From: JAUUSJ01 sp964439395
GTDB lineage: Bacteria > Bacillota > Clostridia > Lachnospirales > Lachnospiraceae
Assembly (NCBI GenBank): GCA_964439395.1
Contig: CAYTNV010000014.1
Span: 1-64,000 of the forward strand
DNA: 64,000 bases
Direction of reading: 5' to 3'
A program made the position numbers and the translations under genes. Positions 34,899-44,038 of the stretch are shown one piece after another (the stretch's first letter is position 1; each line of letters starts with the position of its first letter). Under the pieces are notes generated by a model, which was not told where the DNA came from, searched no databases, and worked only from the letters and a program-made list of their open reading frames with translations.

Positions 34899-37800
34899 AT
34901 GAGTCAGGTAAAAAGAGTTTATGTAGAAAAGAAGGCAGACTATGCGGTAAAAGCAAAAGAGCTGTTGGCAGAAATTAAAGCATATCTTTCTATAGAAAAG
35001 ATTGATAATGTGAGACAGTTGATTCGCTATGATATAGAAAATGTATCCGAGGATACTTATAATATGGCAAAAGATACTGTATTTAGCGAGCCGCCAGTCG
35101 ATCATTTGTATGAAGAAGAATTTCCTTTAAACGAAAAAGAAACTGTATTTAGCGTAGAGTTTTTGCCAGGCCAGTTCGACCAAAGAGCAGACTCTGCTGA
35201 GCAATGTTTAAAACTTTTAAACGAAAAGGAAGATCCAACAATTCGCTCCGCTGTTACGTATGTATTAGAGGGTGATTTGAGTGAAGAAGAAATAGAGAAA
35301 ATTAAATCCTATTGTATTAATCCAGTGGATTCTAGACAGTCTGAAGAAAATAAGCCAGATACCTTGCTTACTGATTTTGAAGAGCCAGAGGATGTAGCTA
35401 TTTTTGATGGGTTTTCTAAGATGCCAGAGGAAGAATTAAAGAAATTATATGATTCTTTAGGACTTGCTATGACATTTAAAGATTTCCTGCATATTCAAAA
35501 TTATTTTAACAAGGAAGAAGAGCGTGATCCATCCATGACAGAGATTCGTGTATTGGATACGTATTGGTCAGATCATTGTAGACATACTACTTTTTCCACA
35601 GAACTTAAAAATATTGAGTTTGGAGAGGGATATTATAAGGAGATATTAGAAAGTACTTATAAAGAGTATTTAGCAGATAGAGAAGAACTTTATAAAGGAA
35701 GAAAAGATAAATTCGTATGTCTTATGGACTTAGCTCTTATCGCCATGAAAAAAATCAAAGCGGATGGCGGCTTAGAAGATATGGAAGAGTCTGATGAGAT
35801 TAACGCATGTAGCATTGTTGTTCCAGTTACAATCGACGGACAGACAGAGGAATGGTTAATTAGCTTTAAAAATGAGACACATAACCATCCAACAGAGATT
35901 GAGCCTTTTGGTGGGGCAGCTACTTGCCTTGGTGGAGCAATCCGCGACCCACTCTCGGGACGTTCTTATGTATATCAGGCTATGCGTGTCACAGGTGCAG
36001 CAGACCCAACGCTTCCGCTCGACTGGACATTAAATGGAAAGCTCCCACAGAGAAAATTAACGACGGGTGCGGCAGATGGTTATAGTTCTTATGGTAACCA
36101 GATTGGTTTGGCTACAGGTATGGTAGATGAGGTTTATCATCCAAACTACGTGGCAAAGCGTTTAGAGATTGGTGCCGTTATGGGTGCAGCTCCAAGAAAA
36201 AATGTTGTTCGTGAGACGTCTGATCCAGGGGATATTATTATTTTATTAGGTGGAAGAACAGGTAGAGATGGTTGTGGTGGAGCCACAGGTTCCTCTAAAG
36301 TACACACAGAACAATCGATTGAGACATGTGGTGCTGAGGTACAAAAAGGTAATCCGCCTACAGAGAGAAAAATTCAGAGATTATTTAGACGAGAGGAAGT
36401 AAGCCGCTTAATTAAAAAGTGTAATGATTTTGGTGCAGGTGGAGTTTCCGTTGCAATCGGAGAACTTGCGGATGGTTTACAAATTCAGCTTGATAAAGTT
36501 CCTAAAAAATATGCAGGTCTTGACGGGACAGAGCTCGCTATTTCTGAGTCTCAAGAGCGTATGGCAGTTGTCGTTGATCCTAAGGATGTAGATACTTTCC
36601 TTGCCTATGCGAAAGAAGAGAATTTGGAGGCAGTAGAAGTTGCCGTTGTCACAGAGGAAAAACGTCTTGTTATGTACTGGAGAGGTAAGACAATTGTAGA
36701 TTTATCTCGTGCTTTTTTGGATACAAACGGTGCGCATCAAGAAACAGATGTATTCGTGACAATCCCAGAGTATAGAGACGGATATGAAGTAAGAGATAGT
36801 GCGGCTATAAACTTAGAGGATATGTGGAAAGATTGTATGGAGGATTTAAATGTATGCTCTAAGAAAGGACTTGTGGAAATGTTTGACAGCTCTATTGGAG
36901 CGGCTACTGTTTTGATGCCATATGGTGGTAAAAATCAGTCCACACCAATCCAGACAATGATAGCTAAGCTTCCAATTTTGAAGGGAGAGTCTGATACGGT
37001 AACGATGATGAGTTATGGATTCGACCCATATATTTCTAGTTGGAGTCCATATCATGGCGCCATTTATTCAGTTATTGAGTCTATGGCTAAAATTGTGGCA
37101 AGCGGTGGAAATTATGAGAAGATTCGCTTCACATTCCAAGAGTACTTCAAGCGTCTCGGTGAGGATAAAGAACGTTGGGGTGAGCCATTTGCAGCATTGC
37201 TCGGTGCTTATAGCATTCAAAAAGCATTTGGACTTCCATCCATCGGTGGAAAAGACAGTATGTCTGGTACATTCAATGATATTGATGTTCCGCCAACTTT
37301 AGTATCTTTTGCTGTAGATATTGGAGATGCAAATCATATTATTACTCCGGAGTTGAAAAAGAAGGATAACCATCTTGTTTTAGTGAGAGTTCCTCTAGAT
37401 AAGTTTAGAGTACCAGATTATAAAGTGGCAGCTATAAACTATCGTCATATTTATAAGATGGCGAGAAAAGGACAAATTGAGTCTGCATATGCTATCGGAA
37501 AAGGTGGTATCATTGGTGCCATCAGTAAGATGGCATTCGGAAACGGACTTGGTGTTCGTCTGGATGGTGATTTAAGTTTAGAGCAGTTGACTGAGAAATG
37601 CTATGGTTCTATTCTTCTTGAGGTAACTTCAAGAAATATCCGCAATATTGGACTTCCTTGTGTATATGTCGGTGAGGTTATTGGAGAGCAGGAAATTCAA
37701 TACAAAAATGAAGAATTTGACTTGGCAAAGATGGAGGAAATTTGGAATAGTCAGCTTGAATCCGTATTCCCTACAAATTCGGGAATTGAGCCTATGCAGT

Positions 37801-38657
37801 TGGATACGCCAGTTTATGATGCATATGGTAAGATTTATATTGCAAAGAATAAAGTCGCAGTTCCAAAGGTATTTATCCCTGTATTCCCAGGAACAAACTG
37901 CGAGTATGATACAGCAAAAGCATTTGAGTTAGCGGGAGCAAAGGTAGAGACAAGAGTATTTAGAAACTTGACAGAGCAAGACATTAGAGATTCTATTGAG
38001 GAGTTTGAGAAGGCAATTTCTGATGCTCAGATTATTATGTTCCCAGGTGGATTTAGTGCCGGTGATGAGCCAGAAGGTTCTGCAAAATTCTTTGCCACAG
38101 TATTTAGAAATGAAAAGATGAAGGAAGCAGTTCATAAATTATTAGATGAGAGAGACGGACTTGCACTTGGTATTTGCAATGGATTCCAGGCACTTATTAA
38201 GCTTGGACTTTTACCTTACGGTGAGATTACAAAACAGCAGGCAGATTCTCCAACATTGACAATGAATAGCATTGGTCGTCATATTTCCAAGATGGTTCAT
38301 ACAAAGATTGTTTCTAATAAGTCTCCATGGCTAAAGAATGCAATTTTGAGACAAAGTTATGTAATTCCAGCATCCCATGGTGAGGGACGCTTTGTTGCAA
38401 GTAAAGAGTGGATTGAAAAATTATTTGAGAATGGACAGGTTGCGACACAGTATGTTGACTTAAATGGGCATCCTACGATGGATGAGAGATTTAATCCAAA
38501 TGGTTCTTATGCGGCAATCGAGGGAATTACAAGTCCAGATGGAAGAATTTTAGGTAAGATGGCTCATTCTGAGCGTATTGGATTAAATGTAGCCAAAAAT
38601 ATTCCTGGAAATCAAAATCAGCATATTTTTGAAGCAGGAGTAGAGTACTTTAAATAG
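34899..38657 (+). CDS. purL: Phosphoribosylformylglycinamidine synthase, large single-chain form
   Basis: A 1252-aa enzyme converting FGAR, glutamine and ATP to FGAM in purine synthesis. N-terminal PurS-like region, two AIRS-type halves (SDHCRHTTFSTELKN, NHPTEIEPFGGAATCLGGAI; later GGKDSMSGTFND) and a C-terminal class I glutaminase (about residues 990-1252) with nucleophile Cys in LALGICNGFQAL and the His/Glu region SHGEGRFVAS. Clostridia often carry this fused form. ATG 34899 is chosen because GGAGG lies just upstream, inside the alternative start at 34887. The TPR gene follows after 15 nt. Confidence 0.95.
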   Translation: MSQVKRVYVEKKADYAVKAKELLAEIKAYLSIEKIDNVRQLIRYDIENVSEDTYNMAKDTVFSEPPVDHLYEEEFPLNEKETVFSVEFLPGQFDQRADSAEQCLKLLNEKEDPTIRSAVTYVLEGDLSEEEIEKIKSYCINPVDSRQSEENKPDTLLTDFEEPEDVAIFDGFSKMPEEELKKLYDSLGLAMTFKDFLHIQNYFNKEEERDPSMTEIRVLDTYWSDHCRHTTFSTELKNIEFGEGYYKEILESTYKEYLADREELYKGRKDKFVCLMDLALIAMKKIKADGGLEDMEESDEINACSIVVPVTIDGQTEEWLISFKNETHNHPTEIEPFGGAATCLGGAIRDPLSGRSYVYQAMRVTGAADPTLPLDWTLNGKLPQRKLTTGAADGYSSYGNQIGLATGMVDEVYHPNYVAKRLEIGAVMGAAPRKNVVRETSDPGDIIILLGGRTGRDGCGGATGSSKVHTEQSIETCGAEVQKGNPPTERKIQRLFRREEVSRLIKKCNDFGAGGVSVAIGELADGLQIQLDKVPKKYAGLDGTELAISESQERMAVVVDPKDVDTFLAYAKEENLEAVEVAVVTEEKRLVMYWRGKTIVDLSRAFLDTNGAHQETDVFVTIPEYRDGYEVRDSAAINLEDMWKDCMEDLNVCSKKGLVEMFDSSIGAATVLMPYGGKNQSTPIQTMIAKLPILKGESDTVTMMSYGFDPYISSWSPYHGAIYSVIESMAKIVASGGNYEKIRFTFQEYFKRLGEDKERWGEPFAALLGAYSIQKAFGLPSIGGKDSMSGTFNDIDVPPTLVSFAVDIGDANHIITPELKKKDNHLVLVRVPLDKFRVPDYKVAAINYRHIYKMARKGQIESAYAIGKGGIIGAISKMAFGNGLGVRLDGDLSLEQLTEKCYGSILLEVTSRNIRNIGLPCVYVGEVIGEQEIQYKNEEFDLAKMEEIWNSQLESVFPTNSGIEPMQLDTPVYDAYGKIYIAKNKVAVPKVFIPVFPGTNCEYDTAKAFELAGAKVETRVFRNLTEQDIRDSIEEFEKAISDAQIIMFPGGFSAGDEPEGSAKFFATVFRNEKMKEAVHKLLDERDGLALGICNGFQALIKLGLLPYGEITKQQADSPTLTMNSIGRHISKMVHTKIVSNKSPWLKNAILRQSYVIPASHGEGRFVASKEWIEKLFENGQVATQYVDLNGHPTMDERFNPNGSYAAIEGITSPDGRILGKMAHSERIGLNVAKNIPGNQNQHIFEAGVEYFK

Positions 38658-38672
38658 AAGGTAGAACAATTT

Positions 38673-39362
38673 ATGAGAAAGGCGAGAGCAAAAAAGTCAA
38701 ATAAGAAGAAAATCATAATTATTTTTATCATTATCTTAATTTTGGCAGCTATAGCAGCTTTTTTTGGATATCAAGCAAAACAGTTTCGAGATCAAAAAAG
38801 ATATCGAAGACATATGGTGAATGCATATCAGCAAGGAGACTATAATATTGCTCTAGAGTACCAGAAAGATATCGATAGAACAAAGAATTTATTTAGTATT
38901 CTATTAGAGGATGATGTGGATTATTATAAGGCAGATTGTTATGTGAAGTTAGAGCAGTATGATAAAGCCATTGCTATTTATGATCAGATGATTGAAAAGA
39001 AAGCAGATGATTCCAAAAATTATATGATGAAGGGCAACTGCTATATGAAGCAAAAGCAAATCAAAAAGGCTCTGGAGACATATAAGACAGGATATGAGGC
39101 TACACAAGATACAATACTTCTTCCAAATCTCGCATATTGCTATATAAAAAGGGAAAACTATGATAAAGCGATGGAAGTTGTGAAAAAGGGTTTAGCTTCA
39201 GAAGATGAGAGTATTAAACAGGAATTACTTTTTGATGAGATTGTCTTATACGAGAAGAAAATGGACTACGAGACGGCTTATGAAAAGGCGAAAGAGTATG
39301 TAAATTTATATCCAGATGATGAAAACGGAATAAAGGAATTGACCTTTTTAGAGACAAGATAA
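38673..39362 (+). CDS. Membrane-anchored TPR protein
   Basis: A 229-aa protein. A basic N-terminus and one transmembrane helix (KIIIIFIIILILAAIAAFFG, residues 12-31) are followed by four or so tetratricopeptide-like helix pairs (YVKLEQYDKAIAIYDQMIEK, YMKQKQIKKALETYKTGYEA, YIKRENYDKAMEVVKKGLAS). Such proteins scaffold protein complexes; the partner is unknown. It shares the purL transcript, and that pairing gives no obvious functional clue. Confidence 0.75.
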   Translation: MRKARAKKSNKKKIIIIFIIILILAAIAAFFGYQAKQFRDQKRYRRHMVNAYQQGDYNIALEYQKDIDRTKNLFSILLEDDVDYYKADCYVKLEQYDKAIAIYDQMIEKKADDSKNYMMKGNCYMKQKQIKKALETYKTGYEATQDTILLPNLAYCYIKRENYDKAMEVVKKGLASEDESIKQELLFDEIVLYEKKMDYETAYEKAKEYVNLYPDDENGIKELTFLETR

Positions 39363-39378
39363 TAGAAGAATAAAATAG

Positions 39379-39435
39379 AGAGTCATTGCGCAGAATAAAA
39401 AAGGATTTAAAATATCGGTGCGATGACTCTTTGTT
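39379..39435 (+). terminator. Terminator after the purL/TPR unit
   Basis: AGAGTCATTGCG (39379-39390) pairs with CGATGACTCT (39421-39430), followed by TTGTTT. One mismatch or G-U pair; the U tract is short. Confidence 0.6.
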
Positions 39436-39552
39436 TATATTACTTTGAAAGTTTTGTATAGTAGCCATGAAATTAGAGAATGCTTATATGGAATGATTCA
39501 TGGATATTGGACGAGCTAATCTGTAGAAGTACGTATATTACGAGGAGGGTGT

Positions 39553-40785
39553 ATGGAAGAAAAAGAATTTGTTATTTTAGTAGGAGTACAAGAACCAGAT
39601 AATGAGGATATCACAGAGTCGATAGACGAGCTTGGTGAGTTGGCGGATACTGCAGGAGCAACTGTAGTAGGTCGTTTAATTCAAAAAAGAGAAAAAATAC
39701 ATCCGGGTACTTATATTGGAAAAGGAAAGATAGAAGAACTAAAAGAATTTATTTTTATAACAAATGCGACAGGAATTATATGCGACGATGAACTATCGCC
39801 AGCACAAATGAACCAGCTGCAGCAGGAATTGGACTGTAAAGTAATGGACAGGACATTAGTTATTTTAGAGATTTTTGCCATGCATGCGAAGAGCAGAGAA
39901 GGAAAAATACAAGTAGAACTTGCACAGCTTCGCTATCGACAGGCAAGATTAGTAGGTCTTAGAAATTCATTATCTAGACTGGGCGGTGGAATTGGGACGC
40001 GAGGTCCTGGAGAGAAAAAACTTGAGATGGATCGAAGATTGATTCGCGAGAGAATTTCTCATCTAAAAAGGGAATTAAAAGATGTTATTTGTCATAGAGA
40101 ATTAATCCGTTCTCAAAGACAGAAAACCAATCAAAAAATAGCGGCGTTAGTTGGATATAGTAGTGCGGGGAAATCCGCTCTTTTAAATGCTTTGACGGGA
40201 GCGGAGGTCTTAGAGGAAGATAAATTGTTTTCTACTTTAGATACGACAACGAGAGTTTTATGTCTTCCAGGTAAGCAAAAGGTTTTACTGACAGATACGG
40301 TAGGTTTTATCCGAAAACTTCCACATCATTTAGTAGAGGCATTTAAGAGTACTTTGGAGGAGGCCTGCTATGCAGATATATTAATTCATGTCGTAGACGT
40401 TTCAAATCCGCAGATGGAGGCACAGATGAAAGTTGCCTATGAGACGTTAAAAAGTTTAAATATTAAAGAGAAACCAATTATTACGGTTTTCCATAAGCAA
40501 GATAAATTGGAGGAGAAGAAATATTTTCATGATTTTTCTTCCGATTACTCTCTTATGACGTCAGTAAAAACTGGGCAGGGATTAGAAGAATTAAAAGAGA
40601 CTTTGGCAGATATACTAAGAAGCGAGCAGAAATATTTAGAGAAAATATTTCATTATGGTGAAGTAAGTTTGATTCAACAAATTCGAAAAAAAGGAGAATT
40701 ACTTGAGGAAGAATATTTACCAGAGGGAATTTTAGTGAAAGCTTATGTGCCAAATGAAATATATCAAAGATTAAATATAGACTAA
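39553..40785 (+). CDS. hflX: GTPase HflX
   Basis: A 410-aa ribosome-associated GTPase that splits or rescues stalled 70S ribosomes. The N-terminal HflX domain includes HPGTYIGKGKIEELKEF, DDELSPAQMNQLQQEL and LAQLRYRQARLVGLRNSLSR-LGGGIGTRGPGE. The G domain has G1 GYSSAGKSALLNAL, G2 LDTTTR, G3 DTVGF and a G4 that reads HKQD (H314) where NKxD is usual. GAGGAGG precedes ATG 39553. Confidence 0.94.
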   Translation: MEEKEFVILVGVQEPDNEDITESIDELGELADTAGATVVGRLIQKREKIHPGTYIGKGKIEELKEFIFITNATGIICDDELSPAQMNQLQQELDCKVMDRTLVILEIFAMHAKSREGKIQVELAQLRYRQARLVGLRNSLSRLGGGIGTRGPGEKKLEMDRRLIRERISHLKRELKDVICHRELIRSQRQKTNQKIAALVGYSSAGKSALLNALTGAEVLEEDKLFSTLDTTTRVLCLPGKQKVLLTDTVGFIRKLPHHLVEAFKSTLEEACYADILIHVVDVSNPQMEAQMKVAYETLKSLNIKEKPIITVFHKQDKLEEKKYFHDFSSDYSLMTSVKTGQGLEELKETLADILRSEQKYLEKIFHYGEVSLIQQIRKKGELLEEEYLPEGILVKAYVPNEIYQRLNID

Positions 40786-40876
40786 GAATTTTATCGTATA
40801 AAGAGTATTTTGTGTAATACAGCTATAAAAAAGACAATTTTCTCAAATAAAACTATACAAAACGAATAAGAAATAG

Positions 40877-40905
40877 TTGACAACTTCTGGGAAAAATGCT
40901 AACAT
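40877..40905 (+). promoter_or_regulatory. Promoter of ptsH leader
   Basis: A perfect TTGACA (40877-40882), 17-bp spacer, TAACAT (40900-40905). Transcription would start near 40912 and give a leader of about 230 nt before ptsH. Confidence 0.6.
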
Positions 40906-40929
40906 TATAACATAAAGATTCATATGGAA

Positions 40930-40958
40930 GGATTATTGCTTTAGAGAAAGCAAAGCCT
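40930..40958 (+). promoter_or_regulatory. RAT-type RNA antiterminator (BglG/GlcT/LicT family target)
   Basis: The 29-nt element begins GGATTATTGCTTT, has the loop AGAG, and ends AAAGCAAAGCCT. It follows the RAT consensus (GGATT-x-TTxCT ... GCAxxxAAxCCT), with a 7-bp stem TTGCTTT/AAAGCAA. Its last five bases are the first bases of the terminator stem at 40954, the classic mutually exclusive arrangement. A PRD-type antiterminator would stabilise it and allow ptsH read-through. No such gene is in the window. Confidence 0.7.
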
Positions 40959-41011
40959 AGATTGTATCATATTTTTCACCGTACATGACATACATTTTAG
41001 GTTCTTTTTTT
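40954..41011 (+). terminator. Conditional terminator in the ptsH leader
   Basis: AGCCTAGATTGTATCAT (40954-40970) pairs, with a bulge, with ATGACATACATTTTAGGTT (40985-41003), followed by CTTTTTTT. It overlaps the RAT element by five bases. Confidence 0.7.
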
Positions 41012-41142
41012 GCAGATATCTCTAATAGTAAAACGAAAGTTTATTTCTGATCTGACCTATGACAAAAACTGGTGGCACTTTATATGAGGGCAGACCGAAA
41101 GCAAATCTATTATAAATTTTATGAAAAAGGAGAATGATAATT

Positions 41143-41406
41143 ATGGTATCACAAAAAATTGTAATCAAAAATGAGCAAGGTTTACACATGCGTCCAGCAG
41201 GAGTTTTTGCAAAAGCTATGACAAAGTTCCAGAGTGATGTTAATATTGTCTATAACGGAAACAAAACAAATGGAAAGAGTCTTTTAAATATTATTGGCGC
41301 TTGTATTAAATGTGGTTCTGAAATAGAAATCGAATGTAATGGAGCAGATGAGGCAGAGGCTTTAAAGACAGCTATCGAGTTAATCGAGTCTGGATTAGGT
41401 GAATAA
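41143..41406 (+). CDS. ptsH: Phosphocarrier protein HPr
   Basis: An 87-aa protein carrying phosphate from enzyme I to sugar-specific EII proteins. Active H15 in GLHMRPA (Met replaces the more common Ala) and regulatory S46 in NGKSLLNIIG are present, so HPr kinase control is likely. ATG 41143 has AAAAAGGAGA about 9 nt upstream; the in-frame ATG 41134 abuts that site. It is followed 227 nt later by ptsI. Confidence 0.94.
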   Translation: MVSQKIVIKNEQGLHMRPAGVFAKAMTKFQSDVNIVYNGNKTNGKSLLNIIGACIKCGSEIEIECNGADEAEALKTAIELIESGLGE

Positions 41407-41456
41407 TTCATTAATTTGATATATTTTCGGGCAGGAAAATTTATTAATTGAGTTAT

Positions 41457-41495
41457 AAAAATTCAGTGGGAGGTTTCTTTCACTGAATTTTCTAA
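41457..41495 (+). terminator. Hairpin between ptsH and ptsI
   Basis: AAAATTCAGTG (41457-41467) pairs perfectly with CACTGAATTTT (41481-41491). Its own stem ends in TTTT. It probably reduces ptsI expression relative to ptsH. Confidence 0.65.
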
Positions 41496-41633
41496 ATCAA
41501 AAGATAACAATGAAGATGAGAGTATGTGGGAACTTTAACGAAAGTAGCGGGATTACACTAAATAATAGATTTAAATAGTTGCTTAGGGAAAGTCAACATA
41601 CAAAACATATAAAACAAAGATAGGGGTGTAAGT

Positions 41634-43346
41634 ATGTTTAAAGGAATTGGTGCATCAGCTGGTGTGGGAATCGGAAAGGTCGTTGTAATCAAAGATCAGG
41701 AAGTTAGTATAGTAGAAAAAAAGATTGCTGATGTTGCAGCTGAGAAGGCAAGATTTCAGGAAGCTATTGATAAATTCATCGCTAAAACTCAAGCTATGGC
41801 AGATGATATGAAAGAGAGATTGGGTGCTAAAGAGGCTGAAATTTTAGAGGGACATCTCTTAATCTCTATGGATCCAGAGTTTTCTGGACAGGTAGAGGGA
41901 ATTATTGAGGCTGAACTTTTGAATGCAGAGGCAGCATTAAATCGAGTAGGAGATCAGTTTATCGCAATGTTCTCTTCTATTCCAGATGAAATGTTCCAGC
42001 AAAGAGCAACAGACGTTGCCGATGTTCGTGCAAGAATTTTGAAAAATTTAGCTGGAATAGAGGAAGTTGATATTAGTGCACTTCCAGCAGGTACTATTTT
42101 AGTGGCAGAAGATTTGACTCCATCTATGACAGCTGGAATCAATAATCAAAATGTTGTAGGTATTATGACAGAGGTTGGTGGAAAGACTTCTCACTCTGCT
42201 ATCTTGGCAAGAGCATTGGAGATTCCTGCTGTTCTTAGTATCGAAGGCGGTATCTTAAATAGAGTAAATGACGGTGATTTAGTAATTGTTGACGGTAGCG
42301 ATGGTGATGTAATCGTTGGACCAACAGATGATGAGGTTGCGACATATACAAAGAAACGTAATGATTACTTAGAAGCAAAAGAAGCTTTGAAGAAATTTAT
42401 TGGAAAGCCTAGCCAGACATCAGATGGTCATGTTGTTGAGCTTGTTTGTAATATTGGTAAACCAGAGGATGTTACAAAAGTTATCGAGTGCGATGGCGAG
42501 GGTGTTGGATTATTTAGAACAGAATTCTTATTTATGGATCATGACAGTGCTCCAAGTGAGGAAGAGCAGTTTGAGGCATATAAGAAGGTGGCAGAGTCCT
42601 TAGAGGGAAAACCAGTTATCATCCGTACATTGGATATCGGTGGTGACAAGGCAGTTCCTTATATGGGGCTTGAGCAGGAAGAGAACCCATTCTTAGGTTA
42701 TAGAGCTGTTCGTCTTTGTCTTGACAGAGTAGAAGATTTGTATCGCCCACAGCTTCGTGCATTACTTCGTGCAAGTGCATACGGTAATATTAAGATTATG
42801 GTTCCACTTGTTACATGTGTAGATGAGCTTAGAGCTGTAAAAGCTTTAGTAGAAGAGATTAAAGCTGAGTTAGATGCAGAGGGAATCGCATACAATAAAG
42901 ATATTCCTGTAGGTATTATGATGGAAACTGCAGCTGCAAGTGTTATCGCTGATATCTTAGCAGAGGAGGCAGCGTTCTTCAGTATTGGAACAAACGACTT
43001 AATTGGATATACTATGGCAGTAGACCGTGGAAATGCTAAGGTTGCTTATCTTTACAAACCATTCCAGCCAGCAGTTGTTCGCTCTATTCAGAGAATTATT
43101 GCTGCAGCTAAAAAGACTGGTATCATGGTTGGTATGTGTGGAGAGGTTGCAGCAGATCCATTGATGGTTCCTGTATTATTAGGATTTGGACTTGATGAGT
43201 TTAGTGTAAGTGCAACATCTGTATTAGCTACAAGAAAAGTTATGTCTGATTGGACAAAAGAAGAGGCTGAGGCATTGGCAGCTAAGGTTGTTGAGATGAA
43301 GACTGCGGATGAGATTTATGAATGCTTAAAGGCAGCTCAGAAATAA
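41634..43346 (+). CDS. ptsI: PTS enzyme I
   Basis: A 570-aa phosphoenolpyruvate-protein phosphotransferase. The phosphorylated H187 is in GGKTSHSAILARALEIPAVL. The PEP-binding barrel has GVGLFRTEFLFMDHDSAPSE, RTLDIGGDKAVPYM, FFSIGTNDLIGYTMAVDRGN and the C-terminal GMCGEVAADP. It starts the sugar PTS cascade. GATAGGGGTG precedes ATG 41634. Confidence 0.96.
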   Translation: MFKGIGASAGVGIGKVVVIKDQEVSIVEKKIADVAAEKARFQEAIDKFIAKTQAMADDMKERLGAKEAEILEGHLLISMDPEFSGQVEGIIEAELLNAEAALNRVGDQFIAMFSSIPDEMFQQRATDVADVRARILKNLAGIEEVDISALPAGTILVAEDLTPSMTAGINNQNVVGIMTEVGGKTSHSAILARALEIPAVLSIEGGILNRVNDGDLVIVDGSDGDVIVGPTDDEVATYTKKRNDYLEAKEALKKFIGKPSQTSDGHVVELVCNIGKPEDVTKVIECDGEGVGLFRTEFLFMDHDSAPSEEEQFEAYKKVAESLEGKPVIIRTLDIGGDKAVPYMGLEQEENPFLGYRAVRLCLDRVEDLYRPQLRALLRASAYGNIKIMVPLVTCVDELRAVKALVEEIKAELDAEGIAYNKDIPVGIMMETAAASVIADILAEEAAFFSIGTNDLIGYTMAVDRGNAKVAYLYKPFQPAVVRSIQRIIAAAKKTGIMVGMCGEVAADPLMVPVLLGFGLDEFSVSATSVLATRKVMSDWTKEEAEALAAKVVEMKTADEIYECLKAAQK

Positions 43347-43363
43347 TTATTTTTTGAATATAT

Positions 43364-43400
43364 AAGAGGTAGTGAGTTTAAAAACACTGCCTCTTTTCTT
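43364..43400 (+). terminator. Terminator after ptsI
   Basis: AAGAGGTAGTG (43364-43374) pairs perfectly with CACTGCCTCTT (43385-43395), followed by TTCTTTT. Confidence 0.9.
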
Positions 43401-43575
43401 TTGGTCTTTCCTTCCCCATTTCTCTCGAAAATTCCCTTCTAATCTGTATTTTTTGTATAATATATGTCATTTAAATTGTTTCAAAACCTATGCCTTATGA
43501 AACAGCGTAAGCTATTTCATATTAAAAAAGAAAGAGAATTATAGTAAAAGTGGAAAAAGCTTTAGAAAAAGGGAC

Positions 43576-43604
43576 TTGCGTGATAGAAAATTTTATGCTA
43601 TATT
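43576..43604 (+). promoter_or_regulatory. Promoter of the gatCAB operon
   Basis: TTGCGT (43576-43581), 17-bp spacer, TATATT (43599-43604). The gap from 43401 to 43575 shows nothing else convincing. Confidence 0.6.
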
Positions 43605-43635
43605 CAAAACAATTTATTAGAAGAATTTTGAGGAG

Positions 43636-43676
43636 GCCACGAAGCAGTGACAATGTTTCGGGGCAATTTTCTTTTT
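43636..43676 (+). terminator. Terminator-like hairpin in the gatC leader
   Basis: GCCACGAAGC (43636-43645) pairs with GTTTCGGGGC (43655-43664) with mismatches, followed by AATTTTCTTTTT. It lies between the promoter and gatC and could be an attenuator or end a very short RNA. Confidence 0.45.
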
Positions 43677-43732
43677 ACAATGTAAATTTATGTAAATAAA
43701 AGAAAAATAATAGACTTAATAAGGAGGAAAAA

Positions 43733-44026
43733 ATGGCAAATATAATTTCAGATGAGACAATAGAGTACGTTGGTATTTTGGCAAAGCTTGAGCTTTCAGA
43801 GGAAGAAAAGGAACAGGCAAAGCAGGATATGGGAAAAATGTTAGATTATATCGATATGTTAAATGAGTTGAATACAGAGGGCGTAGAGCCAATGTCTCAT
43901 ATCTTTCCTGTTAATAATGTCTTTCGCGAGGATATTGTGACGAATAAAGATGAGAGCGAGTTGACATTGAAGAATGCGCCTGAGAAAAAAGATGGGGCAT
44001 TCCAAGTGCCAAAGACGGTAGAGTAG
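43733..44026 (+). CDS. gatC: Asp/Glu-tRNA amidotransferase subunit C
   Basis: A 97-aa small subunit. YVGILAKLELSEEEKEQAKQ, MLDYIDMLNELNTEGVEPMS and the C-terminal DGAFQVPKTVE are typical. It stabilises GatA-GatB in the complex that amidates mischarged Glu-tRNA(Gln) and Asp-tRNA(Asn). AAGGAGG precedes ATG 43733; gatA follows after 12 nt. Confidence 0.95.
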   Translation: MANIISDETIEYVGILAKLELSEEEKEQAKQDMGKMLDYIDMLNELNTEGVEPMSHIFPVNNVFREDIVTNKDESELTLKNAPEKKDGAFQVPKTVE

Positions 44027-44038
44027 GAGGAATAAAAG

